Made by a program: the position numbers and the translations under genes. Of a stretch of DNA of 18,115 nt, positions 7,669-17,500 are shown one piece after another. This stretch comes from Strigomonas culicis. Taxonomy: Eukaryota > Euglenozoa > Kinetoplastea > Trypanosomatida > Trypanosomatidae. The notes beneath the pieces are model-generated. The model saw only the letters and a program-made list of their open reading frames with translations. It did not search any database and was not told the DNA's origin. The stretch spans positions 1 to 18,115 of the forward strand of contig AUXH01000402.1 in NCBI GenBank assembly GCA_000482145.1. Direction: 5' to 3'. Each line of letters opens with the position of its first letter. Position 1 is the stretch's first letter.

Positions 7669-10600
7669 ATGAGCAGCTCCAACGAAGCACCAGCGCCGGC
7701 CGGCGACTCGAAGGACGACCTGTTGGCCTCACCCACGGAGACGATGCGGACGGGGGCGCCCAGCCCCACCGTCCAGCACGCGCCTGTCGTGGAGAAGTCC
7801 TTCTCCTTCAGCGGCGTGGGGAAACCCGACGCGCACCTGTCGGGGTCGCCGCAGGGCCTGCGCTCGGTGGACGACCTGTTTGACGAGCCCCACCTCCTGG
7901 AGTTCCCCCCCGTCTCGAACTCCTCCATCGCCGGCTACTCCAAGGGGTTCACGGAGGCCGTGCGGAGCAGCATCTTGCGCAACAGCATCACCATCCCCGA
8001 CATGCAGCGGCGTGCCAGCATGACGACGCCCCTCACGCCGCCACGCAGCCTCACGCCGGTGTCGCCGCCGCCCGCGTTGGGCGCGAGCGTCAAGGACCCG
8101 TCCCCCGCGTACAGCAAGGAGCGGGCGATGAAGAACTTCGAGAAGGCTCGGTCCCTCATCAAGGAGCAGATCCGGCGGCGGCACACGCAAGGCCACGCCG
8201 ACGCGGCCTCGGGGGGCCCCCTGTCGCTGTCCACCTCACCGGACGAGGCCGCGCAGCCGCACAGCCTCGCCGATGCCGACAGCGGGGAGCGCATGGTGGA
8301 GACGATCGCCTCGGTCGTCGAGGACGCGGATGACGCCGACGAGGCAGCGGTGCCCGAGGTGGAGCCGAGCAAGACGCCGCTGCGCACCGGCGCCGGCCGC
8401 ACGCACGACTGGCGTGACGACACCAACATGGTCGCCGCGTCGAGCAACTTCTTCCAGTCAGACACCGCCCTCGCGACGAACAGCAACCGCGTCATCGAGA
8501 ACATCATCCTGCGCGGCCACGCGGCGCAGACGGACCAGGAGATGGAGTGGCTCTTCATGAACTCGCAGCTGCTGTACCTGCTGACGCGCGAGCAGATTCG
8601 CGCGCTGACGAAGCAGACGCTGCGGCGCGAGTACACGAAGGGGGAGGTGGTGCTGCCCGACGACACCTACGTGTCGCACCTGCGCGTCATTGTGTGGGGC
8701 GACATCGACGTCTTCGCGCGCGTCAGAATGGACGCGGAGCGGGAGGAACAGGAGAACGCGTTTCACGTCTCCTCCCACGTCGGCGCGTCCATGCGGACGA
8801 AGGGCCGCGCCGTGTCGCGGGAGATTGTGGAGCTCTCGCTGGACATGGCGGCCACGGCGGAGAAGGACGAGACGGTCCTGTACAGCCACATCGCCACCAT
8901 CTACCCCGGCCAGACCTTCGGCATCGAGAGCTGCGTCTTCAACGAGAAGTCGCGCTACTGCTTCCAGGCCGGCGGCGCCACCTCCAAGACGTCCGTCGCG
9001 CTCATCCCCATCCAGTGCATCTGGGACGCCCTCGCGTCCAACGTGCGCTTCGCGCAGGGCGTGGGCTCCTGCATCGCGGGGTCGCAGGACGTCTTCGGGC
9101 CCATCCGCCGATTCTGCCGCTACGTCTTCTCGCCCGCGACGGCGCAGAACGAGTACCTGCCGCTGTGGTCCATCGTGGAGAGCTACACCAAGATCCAGAA
9201 CGTGATCCACAGCAAGCTCTTCAGCAAGGAGCTGGACACCGGCGCGTGGGGCTACGCCCTCGGCCGCCTCCCGTCCAACCTCACCACGACCTTCTGCTTC
9301 GACCTTGTGCACGCGCTGCCGCCCTTCATCGCGAGCCGCATGCGCGGCGAGGCGCGCATGGCCGACGTGTGGAAGCCACAGGAGGACGCCGCCAGCAAGG
9401 GCACGGGCCACACCGACCGCGCGCGGACGACCATCACGTACATCAAAACGAAGGAGCGGCGGCGGTGCACGTGGCACCTCGGCATGGAGGGCAAGACGCT
9501 CGTGCTGCTGCGCGACGGTTTCACCGACCTGCTGGACTTCCTCACGATGCTCTGCGTGCACATCATCGAGAGCAACAAGCTGCGCGGGCGCATCCAGGGC
9601 ATGGTGCACCCGCCGGCCATCGATGTGCTGGACGACTACCTGCGGCAGCGGGAGAAGGAGGCGGCGAACAACGAGGTGGTGCCGCCGGAGACGGAGGTGG
9701 CGCGCATCAAGGACATCCTCAAGGACATGCCGCTCAGCGAGAGCGAGCAGAAGGGCTTGTTCAACAACTGGAAGGGCGACACCCTCCTGCGCATCTACGA
9801 GATCATGATGCACCGGGAGGAGTTCAACGTGCGGCTCGACCCCTCCATCTCGCGGCGCTTCCAGACGAACCCGTTCCACGAGTGGGCGATCAACCTGCGC
9901 AGCTGCGTGCTCAGCAAGCTCGGGCTCGACCGGAGCTCGGCGCTGCCCGACAACGTCGTCATCGACGTGATCAGCAGCAACACGCACTGCATCAAGAACC
10001 TGCTCTGCAGCTTCAACCGCAAGTACCAGCGGGAGCTGCTCGAGCACGCCATCACGAACGAGGGCAAGAAGCTGGGCCGGCTGACGGAGTGGTACAACGC
10101 GAACGACATGATGTACGCCGGCATGCCCAGCTTCATGCAGGCAGCCCCCGCCGCGATCCGCGAGGAGTACGCCAAGTCGCTGGAGGACAACGACATCACG
10201 GTGCTGCTGGACACGGCCATGACGGGGCTGCAGGTCGACGTCATCCCGGTGCACGCGCTCGACCTGGAGCACATCGACAGCACCATCAAGGACGCGCTCC
10301 TGCAGCACGTGCGCAGCAGGTGCCCGGCGCTGCCGGAGGACGAGTGCGCGCGGCTGTGGGCGGAGGTCTGCCAGCCGGTCCACTGCCCGTGCACGCGCCG
10401 GCCGAGCGCGGCCACGGGGTCCAACACGGAGGTGCGCGGCACCATCCGGACCCCGCCGACCCTCCGCAGCAAGTCCGCCATGCGGCTGCCCACGCCGCGC
10501 GGCGCGGCAGGCCCCGTGAAGCGGCACCAGCACCACTTCATCGTCAACATGGACTTCGCTTTCGGCGCCCAGGCGGAGGGCATCACGCGCGCGCTCTTCG

Positions 10601-11196
10601 GCGCCTTCGGCACGCGCATCCGCAGCGTGAATGTGATGGGCAAGGCCGGCGGGCTCGTCGGGAAGCGCGGCGACATCCAGCTCGCGTCGCACGTGCTGCT
10701 GAGTAAGAGCAGCCTCATCCTGGAGGACAACCAGGACGAGCTGCGCACCTGCCGCAACCAGGGCCTCACCACGGAGTTGCTGCAGCGGCTCGCGGGGCCG
10801 CGCGTGGCGGTGCACCCCGGCAAGGTGCTCACCGTCACGGGCACCATCCTGCAGAACGTGTCGCTGCTGCGCTACTACCAGCGCGTGTGGCGCTGCGTCG
10901 GGACGGAGATGGAGGGCAGCTACTTCGCGCGGGTCATCGAGGACTTCTACCGGCAGGGCATCTCCAACCGCAGCCTGTGCACGCGCTTCGCCTACTACAC
11001 GAGCGACCTGCCGCTCGCGCAGAACGACATCGAGGAGGAGTTCCTGCGCACGCGCCGCATGCCCGGCCAGGCCATGACCCTGTCCATGCCCATGACGCCG
11101 CAGGAGGGCGTGCCGCCTCTGTACGCCATCGCAAGGGGTATACTCGCCAACGTACTCACGAGCACTTTTGCCGAAGACGCACCGGAGAAGAAGTAA
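7669..11196 (+). CDS. CNB-like protein with C-terminal nucleoside-phosphorylase-like domain
   Basis: Complete gene of 1175 residues; 7669 is the first ATG after either candidate acceptor. Residues 1-265 are Ser/Pro/acidic and probably disordered. Residues about 275-467 resemble a CNB fold: a helical lead-in, the strand YTKGEVVLPDD, WGDIDVF, then YPGQTFGIE. The pocket is degenerate and a charged loop (about 353-405) is inserted. The middle (about 590-910) is helical and has no family I recognise. The C-terminal domain (about 960-1135) has the order of motifs seen in the PNP/UDP phosphorylase superfamily: GKAGGL (991-996) with GDIQLAS (1001-1007), TVTGTI, E1080-M-E1082-G, and YTSDLP with D1113 where the catalytic SD Asp usually lies. 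By analogy it could bind or cleave purine nucleosides or nucleotides, though activity is unproven. No signal peptide or membrane segment was seen. The reading frame is certain; the domain calls are moderate. Confidence 0.95.
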   Translation: MSSSNEAPAPAGDSKDDLLASPTETMRTGAPSPTVQHAPVVEKSFSFSGVGKPDAHLSGSPQGLRSVDDLFDEPHLLEFPPVSNSSIAGYSKGFTEAVRSSILRNSITIPDMQRRASMTTPLTPPRSLTPVSPPPALGASVKDPSPAYSKERAMKNFEKARSLIKEQIRRRHTQGHADAASGGPLSLSTSPDEAAQPHSLADADSGERMVETIASVVEDADDADEAAVPEVEPSKTPLRTGAGRTHDWRDDTNMVAASSNFFQSDTALATNSNRVIENIILRGHAAQTDQEMEWLFMNSQLLYLLTREQIRALTKQTLRREYTKGEVVLPDDTYVSHLRVIVWGDIDVFARVRMDAEREEQENAFHVSSHVGASMRTKGRAVSREIVELSLDMAATAEKDETVLYSHIATIYPGQTFGIESCVFNEKSRYCFQAGGATSKTSVALIPIQCIWDALASNVRFAQGVGSCIAGSQDVFGPIRRFCRYVFSPATAQNEYLPLWSIVESYTKIQNVIHSKLFSKELDTGAWGYALGRLPSNLTTTFCFDLVHALPPFIASRMRGEARMADVWKPQEDAASKGTGHTDRARTTITYIKTKERRRCTWHLGMEGKTLVLLRDGFTDLLDFLTMLCVHIIESNKLRGRIQGMVHPPAIDVLDDYLRQREKEAANNEVVPPETEVARIKDILKDMPLSESEQKGLFNNWKGDTLLRIYEIMMHREEFNVRLDPSISRRFQTNPFHEWAINLRSCVLSKLGLDRSSALPDNVVIDVISSNTHCIKNLLCSFNRKYQRELLEHAITNEGKKLGRLTEWYNANDMMYAGMPSFMQAAPAAIREEYAKSLEDNDITVLLDTAMTGLQVDVIPVHALDLEHIDSTIKDALLQHVRSRCPALPEDECARLWAEVCQPVHCPCTRRPSAATGSNTEVRGTIRTPPTLRSKSAMRLPTPRGAAGPVKRHQHHFIVNMDFAFGAQAEGITRALFGAFGTRIRSVNVMGKAGGLVGKRGDIQLASHVLLSKSSLILEDNQDELRTCRNQGLTTELLQRLAGPRVAVHPGKVLTVTGTILQNVSLLRYYQRVWRCVGTEMEGSYFARVIEDFYRQGISNRSLCTRFAYYTSDLPLAQNDIEEEFLRTRRMPGQAMTLSMPMTPQEGVPPLYAIARGILANVLTSTFAEDAPEKK

Positions 11197-11547
11197 GTGT
11201 ACGGAGTGTCTACAATATGTTTGTTTTATTTGTACGTTACGTTGGTGCTTTTTTTTTTTTTGCTGGTGTTTTATGTATGTGCGTGTTTCTCCCCTTAACA
11301 AGTCAATGAGGCAATGATTCTGTACTCTTGTTGTTTGTTTGGTGTAGCGTTTTTTCAGACAATGGTAATACAAAAACAAAAATGGTTTTACGGAAGGGGG
11401 AGTTTAAGTGATCTCCAAATAGAAAACAATAATATGTGTGCTTTCTTGTATAACCTTTTTTTTTCTCTCTTTCTCTCCTCTACTAGTTTGTTGTTGGTGT
11501 TGTTTTTCTAAGGAAACAGAAAGAGGAAAAAAAAAGGAAATAGTATT
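11197..11547 (+). other. Spacer between the second and third genes
   Basis: The 351-base T-rich spacer has a T run near 11249-11262 and a strong pyrimidine tract at 11454-11481. It should carry the 3' UTR and poly(A) region of the second gene and a short 5' UTR of the third. Short open frames here are T-rich and lack the GC-rich third positions of the real genes. Confidence 0.75.
11454..11486 (+). promoter_or_regulatory. Candidate trans-splice acceptor for the third gene
   Basis: A 28-base pure C/T tract (11454-11481) is followed by AG at 11485-11486, with a second AG at 11511-11512 after another short T-rich stretch. The 5' UTR would be about 61 or 35 bases. No ATG occurs between either acceptor and 11548. 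This is the clearest splice signal in the window. Confidence 0.7.
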
Positions 11548-14500
11548 ATGTCAATTCTATTAACAAAAACATTTAGTGGCAGCGCAACCCCAGCGACGGC
11601 GACACATGACGGCGATGGCGCGGTCGCCGCCACGGTGCTGCGTTGCTGGAGCGTCACGGACGCGACGCTGTGTGAGACGTGCGTGGTCACGCTCTCCTCC
11701 TGGCAGTGCCTGCGTGTGCAGGCGGCCTCAGCAGACGCGGACGGGCCGCCCTCCGGCGCAAGGAGCGACCACGGCCTCGAGTGGGAGCTGCTGCTCTTCC
11801 GCGCGGCAGCGGACGGCGAGCGGAGCGTGTGCCGCCACACGGTCCAGCTCGACGGCGTCGCGGCGCCGCTGCCGAGCACCGGCAGCGGCCTCAGCGGGGT
11901 GCTGCTGCTCTCCACGCGGCGCGTGCTGCTGCACCTCGGCGAGGCCACGCACGACCGCGGCGCCAACCGTCTGGATTACTTCTACGTGGACGCGGCGACG
12001 CAGCAGTGGGCGCGGCGGGCGGGCGCGGTGGTGCTGCCGTGGTGCCACCCGTCCGCCCCGCCGCCGGACGGCGAGCCGCCGCGCGTGGAGCTGCTGCTCG
12101 TATCGGCCCCCGCCGCCTCGGGTGCGGGCGAGGAGGTGGAGCTGCTGTACGCACTGGCCCTGACACCCAGCGCACCACCAGCAGCACCAGCACCACCAGC
12201 AGCAGCAGCAGTGAGGCTGGACTTAGTCGTCGGCGTCTTGGCGCTACGCGGCGACGCGGACGGCGGCGGCGGCCCAGCGCTGCTGCACAGCCGCGTGAAG
12301 CACCTCTTCACGGAGCGCGACGTCCCCTTCCCTGCCCTCCTGCCGCGCGGGCCCAGGGCGAGGGCGGCGGTGCCGCCGAGCCTGTGCCAGTGGTGCTTCG
12401 TGCCCGCCGCGGCGGCCCCCCGCCCGGGCGGCGGCGTGGCCGGCCGCCTCCTGTGCCTCCTCCCGCGCCCCACGCGCCAGCAGCTGTGGGAGCTGCCGCA
12501 GCTGCATTGTGTCGCGTCGCCGCCGGACGGCGGCAGCGCCGCGACGACGCTGGGGGTGTCCTTCCAGACGGTGCCGCCGGCGGCGCTCACCGCGCGCGCG
12601 GCCGGCGGCGAGGTCGAAGAGGACGACGACGCGGAGGAGCCGGAGGAGGGGATGGGCCACGGCGAGTGGGCCGAGGACGGCACGAACCTGGATGACCTGC
12701 TGCGCAGCCTCGCGGCCGACGCGGTCGACGTGTACATGCTCACCGTGGGGGCCCCCCTGGGGCCGGTGCGGCGCTGCGGCGCGGACGGCCCGGACGCGGT
12801 GCGGCGCCCGCTGCTTCTCGAGTGCGTGCTCGACTTCACGGCCCCCGCGGCGGGGCCGGCCGCGCTCCCCAACGGCCTGTACGTCCACGCGACCACCTAC
12901 GCGGAGGTGGAGGCGCTGCGGCGGCGGCCCCGCGCGGCGGGCGGCGCGGCGGTGCACCGCGTCCACCCACTGAGCACCGTGTGGCACGCGCTGACGCCCA
13001 TCGCGCTGCAGCACGGCGGCGGGGGGCCGCTGGCGGCGGCGCCGCCGGCCGCGGCCAGCCGCGACGACAGTCGCTTTGCGCTCCTGCCGCCGTCGCCCTG
13101 CCCGCCCGTCGTGGCGCTCGCGCGGGAGGGGCCGGGCGACGGCCGCTGGTCGGTGTGCTGCGCCGCGCAGCGGAACACGCTGGGGACGGAGTGGCGCTTT
13201 GTGTATCACCTGTGCAGTGCGCGCCGCGGCGACGGCGGCGCGTCGCTGGCAGCACGCGTGTGCGGTCTCGGTGTGCACGCACCGTGTCCCACCGCGGAGA
13301 CGGCCGAGTCGTTCGTGGAGCACCTCGTGGAGACGTACATAGCGCAGTTCGACGCGGTGGACGGCAGAGGCCGCACGCCGCACGCGCGCCAGGGCGAAGC
13401 CGCGGACCTGAAGGCCGCGCTCGCCGAACGGACCGCCAAGGCGCTGTGGTCCTTCTGCCTTCTCCAGCTCCCGCAGGCGCAGCAGGCGGCCGGCGGCGTG
13501 CGCTACTTTCTGGAGGTGCTGCAGCAGCTGGAGGACCGTCCCTGCGACCGCGCGCCGCTAGCCGCGCTGGCCGGGGAGCTCTGGGCGCGCTGTCGGTCGC
13601 AGCTCTCGGCGGAGGAGCGGGTGCGCCTGCTGGCGTTCGCCACGTCGGTGCGCGCGCTTTTTCTGCAGTGCGCGGTGCAGCTGGACTGGCTGGCCGGTCC
13701 GCCCTCGCCTGGCCCCGCGCCGCGCGGGGACGCCGGCCTCGCGGATCCGCACATCCCATCCCCTCTGTACTTCTTCGCCCTTCAGCTGCTCGGCGGAGGG
13801 TGCGGCGACGGCGCCGCTGAGCTCGCCGAGGACGACGGCGGCTTCACCCTCGCGGAGCGCACTGGGCTGCAGGTCCTTCTGCTGTGGGCCTCCGACGAGG
13901 CGCGCGGCGACGGCGCGGCGGCCGACGCCCGGCTGTGGCAGTGGTTCCGCCGCATGCTGCTCGTCTACGTCGCGCGGCGCGACGCGACGCCGCTGGAGCT
14001 GCTGCTGGAGGACCTGGTCGCGCTGTCCTTCCCATCCGCGCTCCGCGGGGGTGGCGACGCGGGCGGCGAAGACGGTGCGGGGCGGCGGCAGCTGATGGCC
14101 TACACACTGCTGCGCGTCGTGGAGGAGCCGCTCTTCGCCTTCGCGGTGCAGCGGCTCGGCGGCGCCGCGTCGGCGGACCTGTACGAGCTGTGCTGCGCGT
14201 GGGAGGAGGGCGCGCTCGAGGCGGCCTGCCCGCCCGCGCTCTTCCACCTCCTCTACTTCGTGGAGGTCGCCCACCGCGCGCCGCACGCGCCGCACGGGGT
14301 GCTCGAGCTGCTGCAAGAGGCGCGGCAGCGCTGGGAGGCTCTGCTGCCAGACGCGGAGGAGGGCGAGGAGGAGGAAGCGGCGGGCCTGCCCCTGCCGGAG
14401 CGGCTGCGCGAGGGGCCGGGCGGGCGGCTGCTGGCGCGCTACCCGTGGTGCGCGATGCCTGCCTGCCTGCTGCTGCACGCCTGGCGCGTGCTGTGCGCCG

Positions 14501-17500
14501 GCGCGGACACGGACGACGGCGCGCCGGGCCGCGCGCGGTCGCTCGTCGCGCAGGGCGCGCACGTGCTGCTGTACCTCTCCGGCGAGGACGCGGCCGCCGC
14601 GGAGGACCTTGTGTTGGCGTGGCACGAGGCGGGCGATGGGCTCGCCCTCGCCCACTTCGCGGCGCTGCTGCAGCTGCGGCCGAACCTCTACCTCTCCGGG
14701 GACTACTTCCGGGCGGAGGAGGGCAGCCGCGCGTCGCAGCGCCTCGTGCGGCTCGCGCGGCTGCTGCACCGGGCGTGGGCGGCGCGCGGCAGCCGCGGGC
14801 TGGAGGCGTGCCTCTGCGGCCGCGTGCCGTCCCCGCTGCAGTGCTACGGCCCGGGCGGGCCGCCGCCGGCCCCGCCCCCGCGCTGGCGGCTCGCGGCCGT
14901 CGCCTGGGAGCACGCGCTGACCGCGGACGAGCACGCGGGCACCAACCACCACCTCCTCCGCGCGGGCGGCGAGGCGCTGCTGGCCTTCCAGCGCGCGGCG
15001 GCGCAGGACGGCGCCGCCGCGCGCGACGTCGCCCTCGCGCTGCTGCGGCCGCTCCTCCTGTACCTCTACCCCGTGCTGCTGCGCAGCCTCGCCGCGCTGC
15101 CGCCGGCGACCGCGCAGCTGCCGCTCTTTCCGCAGCTCGACGCGGCGCCCGGTGCGGGCGAGACGCGCGTGGCGCTGTGCTCACTGGGCGAGGCGGCCGA
15201 GGCGCTGCGCCGGCAGGTGGTCCTCGTGCTCAGCCGGTGGGTGGAGGCCGACCCCGACAGCAGCAGCAGCCTCACCGTGCTGTGTCTGCAGGCCCTCTTC
15301 CGCCTCGTCCTGACGCCGGCCGAGGTGGCGGAGAGGGCGGCGCCGCCCCCGCACCAAGGCGGCGCCCACGGAAATGCGAGTGGTCGTACCCACCTCTTCG
15401 AGACGGAGGGCGGGTCTGCGTTTCGCCTCTCGTGCCCCACCGCCTTTTTCATCGCGTCGATCGTGCCCGTGCAGGGCAAGGCGACGTTTGTGCTCTTGAT
15501 GGAGACAAGCCGCCGGGAGGTGCAGCGCTACCTGGTGGAGCGCGCGCTGGCTGCGGGGGTGCTGGTGCGGCGCGGCGGGGAGGGCGAGGGACCGCCCGCG
15601 GCCACCGCGAGGGCGCTGTGGGCGCGCAGCGGGCACGCCTTCGACGTGCGGGGGTTCATAAACGAGGCGGCGGATGGAATCGAGCCGTTCGCCGAAATCC
15701 TTAAGAACTTCACGGACTGCGTCTTCATGGACAAGGCGCTGAACCTGCTGCTGCTGGACGTGGTGGAGCACCTGCTGCTGTCGCCGGCGGCGGACGTGTG
15801 CACCGGCGGCTTTCCCGCCGACACGCAGCGCGAACTGCACGCCGCCGTGGGGCCGGTGGCGGAGGGCCTGTACCGGCAGGAGCTGGCGCCGGCGGAGCAG
15901 GCCTACATGACGTGCGTCCTGCGCCCTGCCTTCCACTCCTACGTCGGCGGGGCCGCGGCGCCGGCGCCGGACGGGCGCGGCGCGGCCGTGGCGCCGTACA
16001 CCGCGTCGCACATCCACGAGAAGGTGCGGCAGCACATCGCCCCGGCGGTGCTGCGGCGGGCGCGGCAGGCGGAGCTGCTGCCCGTCGACAGCGCCGTGGC
16101 CGCCGCCCTGCACGCCGCCTGGCCCGGCGGCGGCGCGGCGGCCCCGCCGGACTACGCGTGCTCGCTGCTCGCGGAGGTCCTCGCGGCGCCGCACAACAGG
16201 CGGGGGAGCCCCGCCGCCCCCGGCGCCGGCGCCGGCGCGCCGCCCCCCCGCGGACTGCTGAGCCACCCGCTGCTCGCCACCCTCGGCAGCGCGGTCGCCC
16301 CGCCGCCGCCGCCGGCCCTCGCCGCGCGCGGCGGGGACGCGGGCGAGCGCGAGACGGGCATTGCGCTGCTAGAGCGGGAGGAGCGCTTCAAGCGGCGCCA
16401 GCTCGCGGAGCAGCTACAGCAGCAGCGCGCGGCGCATTTTCGCTCGGCGCCCTTCACCGCCGCGCTGGCGGACCTCTACGGCGCCCTCCGCGTCGAGGCG
16501 CGGCGGCGTCAGCTGCTCCACTTCGCGGAGGAGCAGAAGGACATCATCTTCACCTTCGAGAGCCGGATGAACGAAAAGCTGCACGTGGAGCTGCGGAGGA
16601 GCGCGCGCGCCAAGGCGGTCGAGCTGGCGGAGCGCTGCCGGCGGGCCTTTCTGCTCTTCGAGCGCGAGGAGCGGGAGGCGCGCGTGGCGGTGCGCGCCGT
16701 CGAGGCGGTGCGGCGCCAGGCGCTGTGCGCGGCCTGCAGCGGCGAGGCCGAGCTGTGGGAGGATGTGCAGCTCGCCCGGCAGCGCGTCCTCCTCGCGGAG
16801 CAGCGCGAGCGCGACGAGCTGGCCGACGCGGCCGCACAGCAGCTGGAGCTGGCGTATGGTGACCAGGCGCGGCCGGAGGAGGTGGAGGCGGTGCTCTTCG
16901 GCAGTGCGCCGGTGGCGCCGCCAGCGAAGGCCGCAGCCGGGCGCGCGGCGGCGGCGCCCGGCTGGACCCGCGGCGAGGACGACGAGGAAGAGGAGGAAAT
17001 GGCGTCGCCGATGGGCTTCGGCTTTGCGGCGCAGCTGGCGCGGCGGGTGGAGGGCCGGTCGCTGCTGTCGCTCGTGCGAAGTGTGCAGAGCACGGTGCGC
17101 GACACCGTCGCGCCGGCGCCGGCCGCGCCGACGGGACCGCCGCGCCGGGCGGAGCCGACCGCGCGTGCGGAGGCGGGCGCGGACTGGGGGTGGGAGGGGG
17201 AAGCGCCGCCGCCGCGGCAGCAGCACCCCACCGCCCCTCCGGCCACACAGCAGGACGACGGGTGGGGCCGGTGGTCCGACGACGGCCACGACGCGGCGGC
17301 GACAGTCGCGCCTGCCACGGCTGCAGCCCCGCCGGCGACGCGCAAGCGCGGCATGGGCGGCGCCGTCGCCGTCGCAGCGAAGGCGGCGGCCCATGGGGCG
17401 TGGGACGCGGACGCACCGCCGCCGAGCGCACACGCCCCGGGCGGGGTCGCGGCCGCACAGCAGGACGACGGGTGGGGCCGGTGGTCCGACGACGAGGCGC

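Noticed and set aside
8458..11379. 973-codon antisense frame opposite the second gene
   Set aside because: Same in-register effect of codon bias; no recognisable motif, and it begins in A/T-rich spacer.
13844..15184. Long antisense frames and a 606-codon forward frame (13884-15704) inside the giant gene
   Set aside because: They are Arg/Ala/Pro/Gly-rich shadows of extreme GC content. The frame starting at 11548 spans all of them without a stop and has a splice acceptor, balanced hydrophobic segments and coherent repeats.
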